Positions 36,098 to 45,014 of a DNA stretch of 64,000 bases are shown piece after piece. How positions within the stretch are numbered: the stretch's first letter is position 1; every line of letters starts with the position of its first letter. The position numbers were made by a program, and so were the translations under genes. The notes under the pieces are model-generated. The model worked only from the letters and a program-made list of their open reading frames with translations, was not told where the DNA came from and made no database searches. The stretch spans positions 1-64,000 of the forward strand of contig JACPYS010000021.1 of assembly GCA_016195915.1 (NCBI GenBank), in the 5' to 3' direction. This DNA is from Betaproteobacteria bacterium (GTDB taxonomy: Bacteria > Pseudomonadota > Gammaproteobacteria > Burkholderiales > SG8-39).

Positions 36098-37228
36098 ATG
36101 AAGAGACGCCCAGGGGAGGTTCGCGACGCAATCGTTTCCGTTCTGGAATCACGACCGCGCGGAGCTTCGGTGTCCGAAATCAGGAGTGAGGTGGTATCGC
36201 TTATTGGAGATGTCCCCGCCTCATCCGTTCGTTCTTATCTTCAGCTGAATACGCCTTCGCTTTTCGCACGAATGAACCGCGCGCAATATGTACTGAAAGA
36301 GCTTCTCGAGTTTCCGGTAGATGATCGCACCGCGGCGCCAAATCGGTCGTTCGTGCACGGGAACACAACCCTATATCAGGCGGATTGCCTGGCATGGCTT
36401 GAACAACAGCCGGCAAATTCATTTCACGCCGTTGTAACTGATCCTCCCTACGGACTTGTCGAGTATACGGAGATCGAACAGAAAAAGTTACGCTCTGGGA
36501 GAGGGGGCATCTGGAGAATTCCGCCGTCGTTTGATGGCGCGAAGCGCTCCCCGCTGCCTCGCTTTACTGTTCTCAGGCAGACAGATTTGGATGCACTGGA
36601 ACAGTTCTTCTATGCGTGGGCACGAAGATTGATTGCGGTAATTGTGCCCGGCGCGAATGTCGTGGTGGCAAGCAACCCGCTGCTCTCATACTTGGTATCC
36701 GGTGCGCTGTCGAAGGCAGGTCTGGAACGGAGGGGCGAAATCGCTCGGTTGGTAATGACCATGCGAGGGGGCGATCGGCCAAAGGACGCGCATGTGGAGT
36801 TTGCTGACGTAAGCGTCATGCCGCGCTCAATGTGGGAGCCATGGTTGGTGTTTCGAAGACCTCTTGAGGGGCGTGCTCAAGACAATCTCCGCAAGTGGGG
36901 TACGGGTGGTTTCAGGCGAATATCTTCGGAGCGACCCTTCGGAGACGTAATTGAGTCATCGCCCACTCGCCCCTGTGAACGCGCTATTGCGCCGCATCCA
37001 AGCCTTAAGCCTCAAGCATTTTTAAGGCAACTCGTAAGAGGCGTCTTGCCCCTCGGTAGGGGAATCGTTCTCGATCCTTTCGCCGGATCTGGTTCGACGC
37101 TGGCCGCGGCAGAGGCAGTGAGGTATCAGAGCGTTGGCATCGAAAGAGATGATGCCTATTTCCGGATTGCGCAGAAAGCGATCCCCGCGCTTTCGCGCCT
37201 GCAACTCAATGCGGCTCAAAGCCGATAA
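36098..37228 (+). CDS. Type II DNA methyltransferase (beta class)
   Basis: The 376-residue enzyme starts with a HARE-HTH-like winged helix (about 5-68: ASVSEIRSEVV, SSVRSYL) and then has the N4-cytosine/N6-adenine methyltransferase motifs in beta order: motif IV TDPPYG (114-119) before motif I DPFAGSGST (326-334). Codon use is less GC-rich than in the neighbours. The convergent gene, overlapping by 13 bp, encodes a candidate endonuclease, so the two form a restriction-modification system inserted between a Bug gene and glnS. Confidence 0.92.
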   Translation: MKRRPGEVRDAIVSVLESRPRGASVSEIRSEVVSLIGDVPASSVRSYLQLNTPSLFARMNRAQYVLKELLEFPVDDRTAAPNRSFVHGNTTLYQADCLAWLEQQPANSFHAVVTDPPYGLVEYTEIEQKKLRSGRGGIWRIPPSFDGAKRSPLPRFTVLRQTDLDALEQFFYAWARRLIAVIVPGANVVVASNPLLSYLVSGALSKAGLERRGEIARLVMTMRGGDRPKDAHVEFADVSVMPRSMWEPWLVFRRPLEGRAQDNLRKWGTGGFRRISSERPFGDVIESSPTRPCERAIAPHPSLKPQAFLRQLVRGVLPLGRGIVLDPFAGSGSTLAAAEAVRYQSVGIERDDAYFRIAQKAIPALSRLQLNAAQSR

Positions 37229-37818
37229 ACCCAGCTCTGTCGTAGTTTAGCGATACCCTCGGCGTGCAGTGTGGCGGTCCTGGTACCGAGTTCACCGCGT
37301 GCATTTTTCCGGAAATCCGTGACGGTGACCTTACCCAAGTAAACCTCTGTGAAGCCCAGCGGTTTCCGATTTGAAGAAGGTTCGGCCTCGTTGTCAATCG
37401 CATATACGAATACACACATCCATTGATCTCGGGCACCGTGCGTATCAACCGCACCACCGGTTTTTCGCGTGGTCTTGATTTCAACGCCATCCACTCCGGC
37501 CTTGATCGAATTGTTCGGATATCTACCTTTCACGATCAAATCAGGATGGCCATTGAAATATTGATTCTCCACCAGGGCTCTTGAATGTTTTGCCAAGCTT
37601 GCGGTCAACATGTCCGACAACACGCCTGACATGATTGCGGGACGCAACATGTCGTCGAGTCGATCCAATCCCTTGGCTACAAGGTGCGAGTTGACGTCAT
37701 AGAAGAAATCGTAGATGTCCTGCATCGCCAGCGCGAAATCATCAACGCGAAGTTCATAAGGCAGCTTTGCCTTCCGGTTGAACTTTGCGTCGTCGACGGT
37801 GTTGCGTGTCACAGCCAT
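37216..37818 (-). CDS. Candidate type II restriction endonuclease
   Basis: This 200-residue protein contains HPDLIVKG followed by GVDGVEIKTTRK, which fits the PD-(D/E)XK nuclease core (Asp then E-x-K). It has no membrane segment. Its 3' end overlaps the methyltransferase gene tail to tail, the usual geometry of a restriction-modification pair, and it shares the lower GC content. The recognition sequence cannot be deduced. An alternative is another nuclease associated with the methylase. Confidence 0.75.
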   Translation of the reverse strand: MAVTRNTVDDAKFNRKAKLPYELRVDDFALAMQDIYDFFYDVNSHLVAKGLDRLDDMLRPAIMSGVLSDMLTASLAKHSRALVENQYFNGHPDLIVKGRYPNNSIKAGVDGVEIKTTRKTGGAVDTHGARDQWMCVFVYAIDNEAEPSSNRKPLGFTEVYLGKVTVTDFRKNARGELGTRTATLHAEGIAKLRQSWVYRL

Positions 37819-37827
37819 CGTGGAGGA

Positions 37828-39480
37828 TCAGCTTTTCGCCCAAGAATCCCGCAGCGTCACGGTGCGATTGAACTCGCCGTGATCGCGGATGAAGTAGCCG
37901 TGCCGTTCAAACTGAAACTGCGTTTCCTTTGAATCCCTCAAGTTCGGCTCCAGCTGCGTCGCAATCACCTTCTTCGACTCCGGATTCAGGTGCTCGATTC
38001 CTTCCGGATGCTCGAGCTTGAACAACCGGTCGTAGAGATGTACTTCGGCCGCGTACGCGTGTTTCGTGCTCACCCAATGAATATTTCCCTTCACCTTGCA
38101 CTTGTCCGCACCCGGCGTACCTGACTTGGAGTCCTCGTAGTAGGTGCAGCGCACGGTGTCGGTCGCATTGTCGTAGCCGGTGCACTTGATGACATATCCG
38201 TAACGCAGGCGCACGTCGTTACCGGGAAAAAGCCGGAAGTACCCTTTCTGCGGTGTCTCCTGGAAGTCCTCGCGCTCGATCCACAACTCCCGAGAAAACG
38301 GCACCGGCCGCTTGCCCCACTCGGGCTTCTGCGGATGGTTCGGCACATCCATCAACTCTTCCTTCCCTTCCGGGTAGTTCTCGATCACCAGCCTGACCGG
38401 ATCGAGCACCGCCATCCTGCGTGGTGCGATCTCGTTCAAGTGCTCGCGCATGCAGTCTTCCAGCACGCTGAAATCGATCACCGAGTTCGACTTGGCGACA
38501 CCGACGCGCTCGGCGAAGCGCCGAAATCCCTCCGGCGTATACCCGCGCCGCCGCGCACCGGCCAAGGTCGGCATGCGCGGATCGTCCCAGCCGTCCACGT
38601 GGCCTTCCTCGACCAGTTGGATGAGTTTCCTCTTCGACAACACGACGTAAGTCAGATTGAGCCGCGCGAACTCGATTTGTTGCGGCAACGGCCGCTCCAC
38701 CAGTCCGCCTTCGGCCAGTCGCTCCAGCAGCCAGTCGTAGAACGGCCGCTGGTCCTCGAATTCCAGGGTGCAGATCGAGTGGGTGATTCTCTCCACCGCG
38801 TCCTCGATCGGATGGGCGTAGGTGTACATCGGATAGATGCACCACTTGTCCGCGGTCCGATGGTGCGTCGCGCGCTTGATGCGGTAGATGGCGGGATCGC
38901 GCATGTTGATGTTGGGCGAGGCCATGTCGATTTTCGCGCGCAGCACGTGCGCGCCGTCAGCATGCTCGCCGTCGCGCATTTCCCGGAACAGCCGCAGGCT
39001 TTCCTCCGTCGTGCGGTTTCGATAGGGAGAGTCGCCACCGCCCGCCGTCAGGCTGCCGCGGGTCGCGCGCATTTCGCCGGCGCTCTGGCTGTCCACGTAC
39101 GCGTGGCCGGATTTGATCAGGTACTCGGCGCACTTGTACATGAAGTCGAAATAATCGCTGGCGAAATGCAGGTTGGAGCCCCAGTGGAACCCGAGCCACT
39201 GCACCGCTTCGATGATGGAATCGACGTACTCCTGCTCCTCCTTCTCCGGGTTGGTGTCGTCGAAGCGCAGGTTGCAGGCCCCGCCGTAGGTCTGCGGGAG
39301 GCCGAAGTTCAGGCAGATGGACTTCGCGTGGCCGAAATGGAGGTAGCCGTTGGGCTCCGGCGGGAAACGCGTGCGGATTTTCGCGTGCTTTTTCGACGCG
39401 AGGCCCGCTTCGATGATCTGGCGGATGAAGTTCGAGGTGGAGGCCTCGTTCTTCACCGGTTTGGCGGAGGGCGCAGACAC
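37828..39480 (-). CDS. glnS: Glutamine--tRNA ligase
   Basis: The 550-residue class I synthetase has the HIGH-type motif PPEPNGYLHFGHAKSI near residue 42 and the KMSKS-type motif VVLSKRKL near residue 280, and a C-terminal anticodon-binding beta barrel. It charges tRNA-Gln with glutamine in the cytoplasm. The length agrees with proteobacterial GlnRS. The 10-bp gap to the endonuclease start shows that the restriction system inserted directly downstream of this core gene. Confidence 0.98.
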   Translation of the reverse strand: MSAPSAKPVKNEASTSNFIRQIIEAGLASKKHAKIRTRFPPEPNGYLHFGHAKSICLNFGLPQTYGGACNLRFDDTNPEKEEQEYVDSIIEAVQWLGFHWGSNLHFASDYFDFMYKCAEYLIKSGHAYVDSQSAGEMRATRGSLTAGGGDSPYRNRTTEESLRLFREMRDGEHADGAHVLRAKIDMASPNINMRDPAIYRIKRATHHRTADKWCIYPMYTYAHPIEDAVERITHSICTLEFEDQRPFYDWLLERLAEGGLVERPLPQQIEFARLNLTYVVLSKRKLIQLVEEGHVDGWDDPRMPTLAGARRRGYTPEGFRRFAERVGVAKSNSVIDFSVLEDCMREHLNEIAPRRMAVLDPVRLVIENYPEGKEELMDVPNHPQKPEWGKRPVPFSRELWIEREDFQETPQKGYFRLFPGNDVRLRYGYVIKCTGYDNATDTVRCTYYEDSKSGTPGADKCKVKGNIHWVSTKHAYAAEVHLYDRLFKLEHPEGIEHLNPESKKVIATQLEPNLRDSKETQFQFERHGYFIRDHGEFNRTVTLRDSWAKS

Positions 39481-39675
39481 GTAACGATTTGCAACCGGTT
39501 CTTTAAACGTGAGATTTTACGCCAGATTGATTGTCGCCCCTCGATTCATCGCTATGTGCGCGTTCAACGCGGCAGTGCGCAATCAACAAATTTTAGGATC
39601 GAGATCAGAAAAAACTGTTATCCAGCCGGGGCAAACTCGCTCAGAATTAATTCTGCTAACCAAGAGGGATACGCC

Positions 39676-40203
39676 ATGCGCCCAGCCATGAACAGCGTCC
39701 CTGAACTCTACGCGCATGCTCTTGCCGTGGAGCGCGAGGCCGCGGTGCGTTACCGCGAGTTCGCCCAGTGGATGCACGATCTCGGTATCGACCACGTCGC
39801 CGTGCTGTTCGACCACCTGCAGGAGGAAGAGGCGAAGCACTTGCGGCGCCTCGAGCAGGAAACGGACGGCATGCCGTTGCCGGAACTCTCGCCATGGCAG
39901 TACGCGTGGCTGTTCACGTCGCTGCCCGATACGATCGAGCAGGCGTTTCCGCTGATGCCGCAGAACACGCGCGATGCGCTGGCGTTCGCACTCGCCGCCG
40001 AGCGGCGTGCGCAGCGTTTCTTCGATACCGTGGCATCCGAGGCCGAGGACCAGGCGGTGCGCGAGCTCGCCTCGGAGATGCTGGCCGAGGAGTGCCAGCA
40101 TATCGAGGAGATCGAGCACCAGCTCGAGATCGAACCCGATCCGGCGGTCGACTGGAACCTGGTCTACGAGGGAACAAGGGCCCGCCCTGAGCTCAGGGCT
40201 TGA
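39676..40203 (+). CDS. Ferritin-like domain protein 1
   Basis: The 175-residue all-helical protein has four-helix-bundle metal ligands: EREAAVRYREFAQWM, EEEAKHLRRLE, AERRAQRFF and EECQHIEEIEHQL. These are the E/ExxH patterns of rubrerythrin-type ferritin-like proteins, though no rubredoxin domain is present. It probably binds di-iron and acts in oxidative stress or iron handling. A paralogue follows 31 bp downstream, so they are probably cotranscribed. ATG 39676 is chosen because homology starts there. Confidence 0.85.
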   Translation: MRPAMNSVPELYAHALAVEREAAVRYREFAQWMHDLGIDHVAVLFDHLQEEEAKHLRRLEQETDGMPLPELSPWQYAWLFTSLPDTIEQAFPLMPQNTRDALAFALAAERRAQRFFDTVASEAEDQAVRELASEMLAEECQHIEEIEHQLEIEPDPAVDWNLVYEGTRARPELRA

Positions 40204-40234
40204 TCCGGATCAAGACCCCGGGGCCGTCTAACGG

Positions 40235-40747
40235 GTGGAATCGCGGCATGCAAGGCTGCGTTTCCGTCCCGTGACCGCCCGGCGCTCGATCGGCAGCGTT
40301 GCCGAGTTGTATGCCCATGCGCTCGCGATGGAGTACGAGGCGGCAGAGCGCTACCGCGAATTTGCCGGCTGGATGACCGATTTCGGCAACGAATCGGTTG
40401 CCCGGCTGTTCAACGAACTGGCGGCCCACGAAGCGTCGCACGCGCGGCGCCTCGCGCAGCAGACCGAGGGCATGAAGCTGCCGCGCCTGTCCTCCGGCGA
40501 GTACGCATGGCTGTCGCTCGGCGCGCCGGAGACGGTGGCGCGCGGGCTGGTGTCGAGGCAGCTTTCTCCGGTGGACGCCTTGCGCATCGCGCTTGCGGCC
40601 GAGGAGCGGGCCAAGCAGTTCTTCGACCACGTCTTCAACACCGCCGTGGATCCGGCGCTCATCGAACTGGCCGCCGAGATGGGCAAGGAAGAGCAGGAGC
40701 ACGTCGCCTGGGTGAAACAGGCGCTCGAGCGGCTTACATCGCCTTGA
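40235..40747 (+). CDS. Ferritin-like domain protein 2
   Basis: This 170-residue paralogue of the preceding protein carries the same ligand pattern: MEYEAAERYREFAGWM, AAHEASHARRLAQQ, AEERAKQFFDHV and KEEQEHVAWV. The two share the SVAELYAHALA opening. GTG 40235 is used here, but GTG 40271 would remove 12 poorly conserved residues. Its last 14 bases overlap the end of the convergent LytTR gene. Confidence 0.85.
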   Translation: MESRHARLRFRPVTARRSIGSVAELYAHALAMEYEAAERYREFAGWMTDFGNESVARLFNELAAHEASHARRLAQQTEGMKLPRLSSGEYAWLSLGAPETVARGLVSRQLSPVDALRIALAAEERAKQFFDHVFNTAVDPALIELAAEMGKEEQEHVAWVKQALERLTSP

Positions 40748-41501
40748 ACAGCTCTGCGTAGACCCGCGACACCGGCAGCGTTTCCTTGCGGTGGCGCATC
40801 CTGAGGGAGAGTTTTCCGGATTCGTCCCTGACCGCCGCTGCAACTTCCGCGAGATTCACGATCGTCGAGCGGTGGACCATCTGGAACTGCTCGCGCGGCA
40901 GGCGCTCCGAGAGTTCCTTGAGCGGCGTGCGGATCAACGCCTCGCCCTCGCGCAGCATCACCGTCGTGTACTTGTCGCTCGCCTGGAAATAGCACACCTC
41001 GTCGAGCGCAATCAGGCGCACGGCGTCGCCCACCGAGGCGCGTATCTGCCGCAGCGTTTCGCCGGGCGGCGTGGCCGCGCCGAGCAGGGCGCGCAACTGC
41101 TCCGCGATCCGCCCGCGATCAGGTTGCTCGAGCCGCTGGCGCAGGCGCGCGACGGCACGGGCCAGGCGGTCTTTCGCCACGGGCTTCAGCACGTAATCGG
41201 CCGCCGCGAGATCGAAGGCCTTGAGCGCGAATTCGTCGTGCGCGGTGACGAACACGAACGCGGGCGCGCCGTCGCCGAGCCGGTCCAGCGCTTCGGCAGC
41301 CACTTCCAGCCCGCTCAACCCCGGCATCCGGATATCGAGGAACGCGACCTCGGGCTGCTCGCGCTCGATCGCCGCGAGCGCTTCGAGACCGTTCGGCGCG
41401 AGCGCGGCGATGTTCAGTTCCGGCCAGCATTCCCCGAGCAACGAGCGCAGGTTCTCGGCCAGCAGCGGCTCGTCTTCGGCGATGACGGCGCGGGGATTCA
41501 T
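40734..41501 (-). CDS. LytTR family response regulator
   Basis: The 255-residue protein has a receiver (EDEPLL, acceptor Asp in AFLDIRMPGLSG, Lys in YVLKPVAKD) and a C-terminal LytTR DNA-binding domain (VGDAVRLIALDEVCYF, TPLKELSERL, MVHRSTIVNL). ATG 41501 overlaps the stop of the membrane protein gene (ATGA). It is the last gene of a long leftward operon and is paired with the LytS-type kinase two genes upstream. Confidence 0.93.
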   Translation of the reverse strand: MNPRAVIAEDEPLLAENLRSLLGECWPELNIAALAPNGLEALAAIEREQPEVAFLDIRMPGLSGLEVAAEALDRLGDGAPAFVFVTAHDEFALKAFDLAAADYVLKPVAKDRLARAVARLRQRLEQPDRGRIAEQLRALLGAATPPGETLRQIRASVGDAVRLIALDEVCYFQASDKYTTVMLREGEALIRTPLKELSERLPREQFQMVHRSTIVNLAEVAAAVRDESGKLSLRMRHRKETLPVSRVYAELFKAM

Positions 41502-42001
41502 GCGGCGGCCCCGGCGGGCCTTGCGCCGCGCCAGATATGCACGGCTCTTCCGACAAAGTAGCCGCTGGACAGGCCGTAGGCGGTACTGACGAGCATGGCG
41601 AACAGGGCAAGGCCCGACAGCGACGCATCGCGCGCGAGAGCCACCGCGACCGCATAGCGCGTGAAGAAGATCACCATGATGAGCGACAGAGGCCACCAGC
41701 TTCCGGGCACGATGAACGCACCCGTTGCGGGTGCGATCAGGACGCCCCTGGGGATTCCGGCAGCCGCCACCGACCAGGCGGCAGCCAGGGGCGCTGCGGA
41801 CCAGCACGCGAGTGCAACCGCGCTGGCGCCGAACACCGACAACAAACCGGCGAGCGACAGGACCGGCATCGCCACCGGGAGGATGGCAAGCCGCGCCGGC
41901 GTGACCGAACGCGTGCGGCTCTGCGCGTAGCCCAGGTAGAGGAGCAGGAAGAACAGCGGAAACACCCAAGCCGGCGTGCGTCTGAGGATTTCGAAGATCA
42001 T
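41498..42001 (-). CDS. Five-helix membrane protein (DUF6622-like)
   Basis: The 167-residue protein has about five hydrophobic helices, opening MIFEILRRTPAWVFPLFFLLLYLGYAQSR (shown here in part: the helix VFPLFFLLLYLGYAQ is diagnostic). It resembles the DUF6622 family of integral membrane proteins. It overlaps both neighbours by 4 bases and lies between a LytS-type kinase and its LytTR regulator, so a role in signal input is conceivable. Function is unknown. Confidence 0.75.
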   Translation of the reverse strand: MIFEILRRTPAWVFPLFFLLLYLGYAQSRTRSVTPARLAILPVAMPVLSLAGLLSVFGASAVALACWSAAPLAAAWSVAAAGIPRGVLIAPATGAFIVPGSWWPLSLIMVIFFTRYAVAVALARDASLSGLALFAMLVSTAYGLSSGYFVGRAVHIWRGARPAGAAA

Positions 42002-43002
42002 TTTCGTTCCTGTGGAATGCCGAGCACGAGTTCGGCGCCGCCCGACCCGCCGGGGCGGACTTCGAGCGTAGCGCTCACGCCGTAGGCCGCGGCGATTCGC
42101 TCGCGCACATGCGCGATCCCCAGTCCGGTGCCCTGAGACCGGCTGTTGCCGAGGCCGATACCCGTATCGGTGATGGTGATCACCAGCCTGCCGTCATCGC
42201 CGCGTGCCCGCACTTCGATGCGTCCGCCGTCGATCTTCGGCTCCAGTCCGTGCCGGATCGCATTCTCCACCAGCGGCTGCAGCAGCATCGGAGGAACCTC
42301 GCAACGCTCGAGGGACTCGGGCAGGTCGAGCGAGAAAGCGAGGCGCGGGCCCATGCGCACCCCGATCACTTCCAGATAGCCGGCGAGCAGCGCGAACTCG
42401 TCGCCGAGGGTGTTGCGCTCCTTGCGCGCGGAGGCGAGTGTCGCGCGCAGGTAGTCGTTCAGGTGACCGAGCATCGTGCGCGCGCGCGCCGGGTCCGCGC
42501 CGATCAATGCATCGAGGTTGGCGAGCGTATTGAACAGGAAATGCGGCTCGATCTGCGCCTGCAGCAGTTTCAGGCGCGCCTCTGCAGCCTGGCGCTCGAC
42601 CATCTCCGAGTGGCCGCGCTCCCAGAAATACAACACCGCGATGAACCCCGCGGTGGCAGAAATCAGCAGCGAGGCGAGAGGCGTCTGAAGGTTCCAGGGA
42701 TGGCCGAGGAGCCGTGCCCCGATCCAGGTGCCGCCATAGGTCGCGATCGCGAGCGACGCGATCACCAGCGGTATGAACGTCAGGGGCTGCGGCCGTTGAT
42801 TCGGCCACAGCAGGTTACGCGCAGCTTCGATGAGGAACCAGGCGGGCAGTCCGATGCACTGGCTATACACCAGATTTACAAGGAAATCCCCGCCGAAGCC
42901 GATCGCCGCCAGCAATGCCGCAATGGCCGTATTGAAGATCAGGGCGTACAGGCCGTTCCTCGGCAATGAACGGCAGGCAGCAAGTCGGTCGGAAGGCAGC
43001 AT
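41998..43002 (-). CDS. LytS-type sensor histidine kinase
   Basis: The 334-residue kinase has four membrane helices in the first 125 residues and then a His_kinase domain of the LytS/YehU class: LKLLQAQIEPHFLFNTLANL with the acceptor His, then LLQPLVENAIRHGLEP, ITDTGIGL and GTGLGIAHVRERI. No extracytoplasmic domain of size is present. With the LytTR regulator it makes a two-component system at the end of the operon. Confidence 0.92.
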   Translation of the reverse strand: MLPSDRLAACRSLPRNGLYALIFNTAIAALLAAIGFGGDFLVNLVYSQCIGLPAWFLIEAARNLLWPNQRPQPLTFIPLVIASLAIATYGGTWIGARLLGHPWNLQTPLASLLISATAGFIAVLYFWERGHSEMVERQAAEARLKLLQAQIEPHFLFNTLANLDALIGADPARARTMLGHLNDYLRATLASARKERNTLGDEFALLAGYLEVIGVRMGPRLAFSLDLPESLERCEVPPMLLQPLVENAIRHGLEPKIDGGRIEVRARGDDGRLVITITDTGIGLGNSRSQGTGLGIAHVRERIAAAYGVSATLEVRPGGSGGAELVLGIPQERK

Positions 43003-43021
43003 CGCAGGCGCGAGAATAACG

Positions 43022-44272
43022 TCAGAACGCGTAACTCGCGCCTGCGAACAGCACCCGCCGCTCGGGCATCAGCCGGTAGGAAGACTCGGCCTTGCCGCCG
43101 AACCTGCGCAGGCCCGCATCGAACCGAAGGCGGTCGGATTCCCACGCGGCCGCGGCGGTCGCCACCCATCCTCCGTCCTCCGGCGTGCGCAACAGGTCGA
43201 ACGATCCCGACCAGCCGCTTGCCGCGGGGTCGGTCCAGGCGAGGCGCGCAAGTTGCCCGCGCCGCGTGCGGGTGGGCGCTGCGAACAAAGCGGTCGAAGC
43301 GGCGATCGAACCGTTCACGGCGGCAACCGGTACGCCCGGAAATCCGAGCAGGCTGCTTCGCCGCGCCGCCTGTTGCGCAAGCGTGCTCCAGTCGCCCGCC
43401 GTCGGGGCCGTGCCGTCCCACCAGCTTTCTGCGAGCAGCGACCAGCCGCTCTCGACCGTCCAGGTCAAGCCGCCCATCAGTTTGCGCGGCGAGTCGATCG
43501 TGACACTGCGCAGCGCCAGATCGGGTGACAGCAACTGGGTAATCGAAGCCGGGTCGGCGAGCGGCGCGAGCCGCTCGCCGCGGTGTTGGCTGAGGAACGA
43601 AGCGTGCAACTCGAGGCTTTCGTGCGGCACTGCTGAGATTGCACCCCCCAATTCCGTCCCATAGCGCGATGATGTTCGTGCGATGCCGTGCAGATCGGCG
43701 CCATGCCAGCGCCGGTAGGCGCGCAGCGCGAGCGAGCCATCGTCGCGTGGATCGCTGCGGCGGCGATATCCCGGGTTGGCCCAGACCATGGACCACGCAG
43801 CATCCGCCGTAAATCGCTCCCAGATCAGCGATGGGATGCCTTCGAGCGTCGGCGGCAGTGCCTGCAGCCGCACTTCCCGCTGCAGCACGTCGATCGGCCG
43901 GAAGGCGTAGCCGACATCGCCGGACAGTATCTTCTTGCCGGCCGTAAAACGGTTTTCGCCCGAACCGAAATCGACGTAGGCCTCGTTGGCGAGCAGCTTG
44001 CTCAGCGTGCGTTGTCCCTGCTGGCCGGAGACGGTGCCGGTGAGCAGCAGGGAAACGGGGCCTGCGCGGCCACGCGCTTCGCCTTCGAAGCGGCCGCGAT
44101 CGCGGCCAAAGCTGGTGAGCGCCAGGCCCGGCGCGAACACGCTCGCATTGCGCAGGCCGTGCGCTTCGCCGACATAGCGCGTCTTGTAGGCGAGATCCAC
44201 GGCGCCATCCTCAGCGATCGCGTGGACGGCCGCCGATCCGACCAGCCAGGCCAGTACGATGCCGCGTTTCAA
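43022..44272 (-). CDS. Predicted outer-membrane beta-barrel protein
   Basis: The 416-residue protein has a signal peptide (IVLAWLVGSAAVHAIA) and alternating beta-strand character, and ends in LFAGASYAF, with a terminal Phe that is typical of outer-membrane barrels. It is encoded 10 bp downstream of a LolA-like gene and an ABC permease/ATPase pair, so it may be the outer-membrane part of that export system. No family name is recognised. Confidence 0.7.
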   Translation of the reverse strand: MKRGIVLAWLVGSAAVHAIAEDGAVDLAYKTRYVGEAHGLRNASVFAPGLALTSFGRDRGRFEGEARGRAGPVSLLLTGTVSGQQGQRTLSKLLANEAYVDFGSGENRFTAGKKILSGDVGYAFRPIDVLQREVRLQALPPTLEGIPSLIWERFTADAAWSMVWANPGYRRRSDPRDDGSLALRAYRRWHGADLHGIARTSSRYGTELGGAISAVPHESLELHASFLSQHRGERLAPLADPASITQLLSPDLALRSVTIDSPRKLMGGLTWTVESGWSLLAESWWDGTAPTAGDWSTLAQQAARRSSLLGFPGVPVAAVNGSIAASTALFAAPTRTRRGQLARLAWTDPAASGWSGSFDLLRTPEDGGWVATAAAAWESDRLRFDAGLRRFGGKAESSYRLMPERRVLFAGASYAF

Positions 44273-44282
44273 CCCACGTTCC

Positions 44283-45014
44283 TTACTGGTCGATGTCCGC
44301 GCGGATCAGGAACGCGGGGTTGTAGTACTCGTCGCCCAGCGATCTCGCGCTGCGCGAGAGGTAGTGCACCTCGGTGACGCGCTCGCGTTGCAGCCGATCG
44401 GTGAGGACCATCGCGCTCACCAGCTTGCGGCCGTCGACGTCTGCGATCCTGAAGTCGGCTTCCTTGGCGAGCTTGTCGGAGGCGACGTAGAGCTCGGCGT
44501 GCACCGGACGGCGGTCGCTCTTCGCGAGGTAGAGCACGATGCGCGGATAGGAAACGCCTTTGCGCTGCCCGGTGACGTCGAGCTTGAGGCAGGGCACGCC
44601 GCCGATCAGCTGCTCGCCGTCGACCCTGCCGTCGTAGTCCTCGGCCCAGGTGAGGCTCGCGATGTCGCAGGTGGACGCGTCGCCGAGCAGCTTCTGCATC
44701 GGCGTAATGCGCAACGGGCGCTGGCTGGGCGGGATCACCAGCCAGAAGTCGTCGCCCAGCATCAGCATCTTCTGGCCGCGCTCGGCCGGCGAGCGGAACA
44801 CCACCAGCGAGCGGCGGCCGGGTTTCACGTACACCGCGTACAGTCGCGTCTTGTCGAGCTTGCCCGCCTTCATTACCCGCACCTCGGTTTCGACGCGCGC
44901 GGACTCGGTAGCGAGGCGGAAGGCATCGGCTTCCTTGAGCAGGGACTTCACGTCCGCGGCGCAGACCGGCAATGCGAGCACTGAGATTGCGGCGAACAGC
45001 AATCGCTTAAACAT
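44283..45014 (-). CDS. LolA-like outer-membrane lipoprotein-sorting protein
   Basis: The 243-residue periplasmic protein has a signal peptide (LLFAAISVLALPVCA) and the open-barrel pattern of the LolA-like superfamily (RVETEVRV, SLVVFRSPAERGQKMLML, YDGRVDGEQLIGG). It probably carries a lipid or lipidated ligand. It overlaps the ABC permease gene by 8 bp and precedes the outer-membrane barrel gene, consistent with a trans-envelope transport route. It is not the housekeeping lolA as judged by context. Confidence 0.82.
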   Translation of the reverse strand: MFKRLLFAAISVLALPVCAADVKSLLKEADAFRLATESARVETEVRVMKAGKLDKTRLYAVYVKPGRRSLVVFRSPAERGQKMLMLGDDFWLVIPPSQRPLRITPMQKLLGDASTCDIASLTWAEDYDGRVDGEQLIGGVPCLKLDVTGQRKGVSYPRIVLYLAKSDRRPVHAELYVASDKLAKEADFRIADVDGRKLVSAMVLTDRLQRERVTEVHYLSRSARSLGDEYYNPAFLIRADIDQ

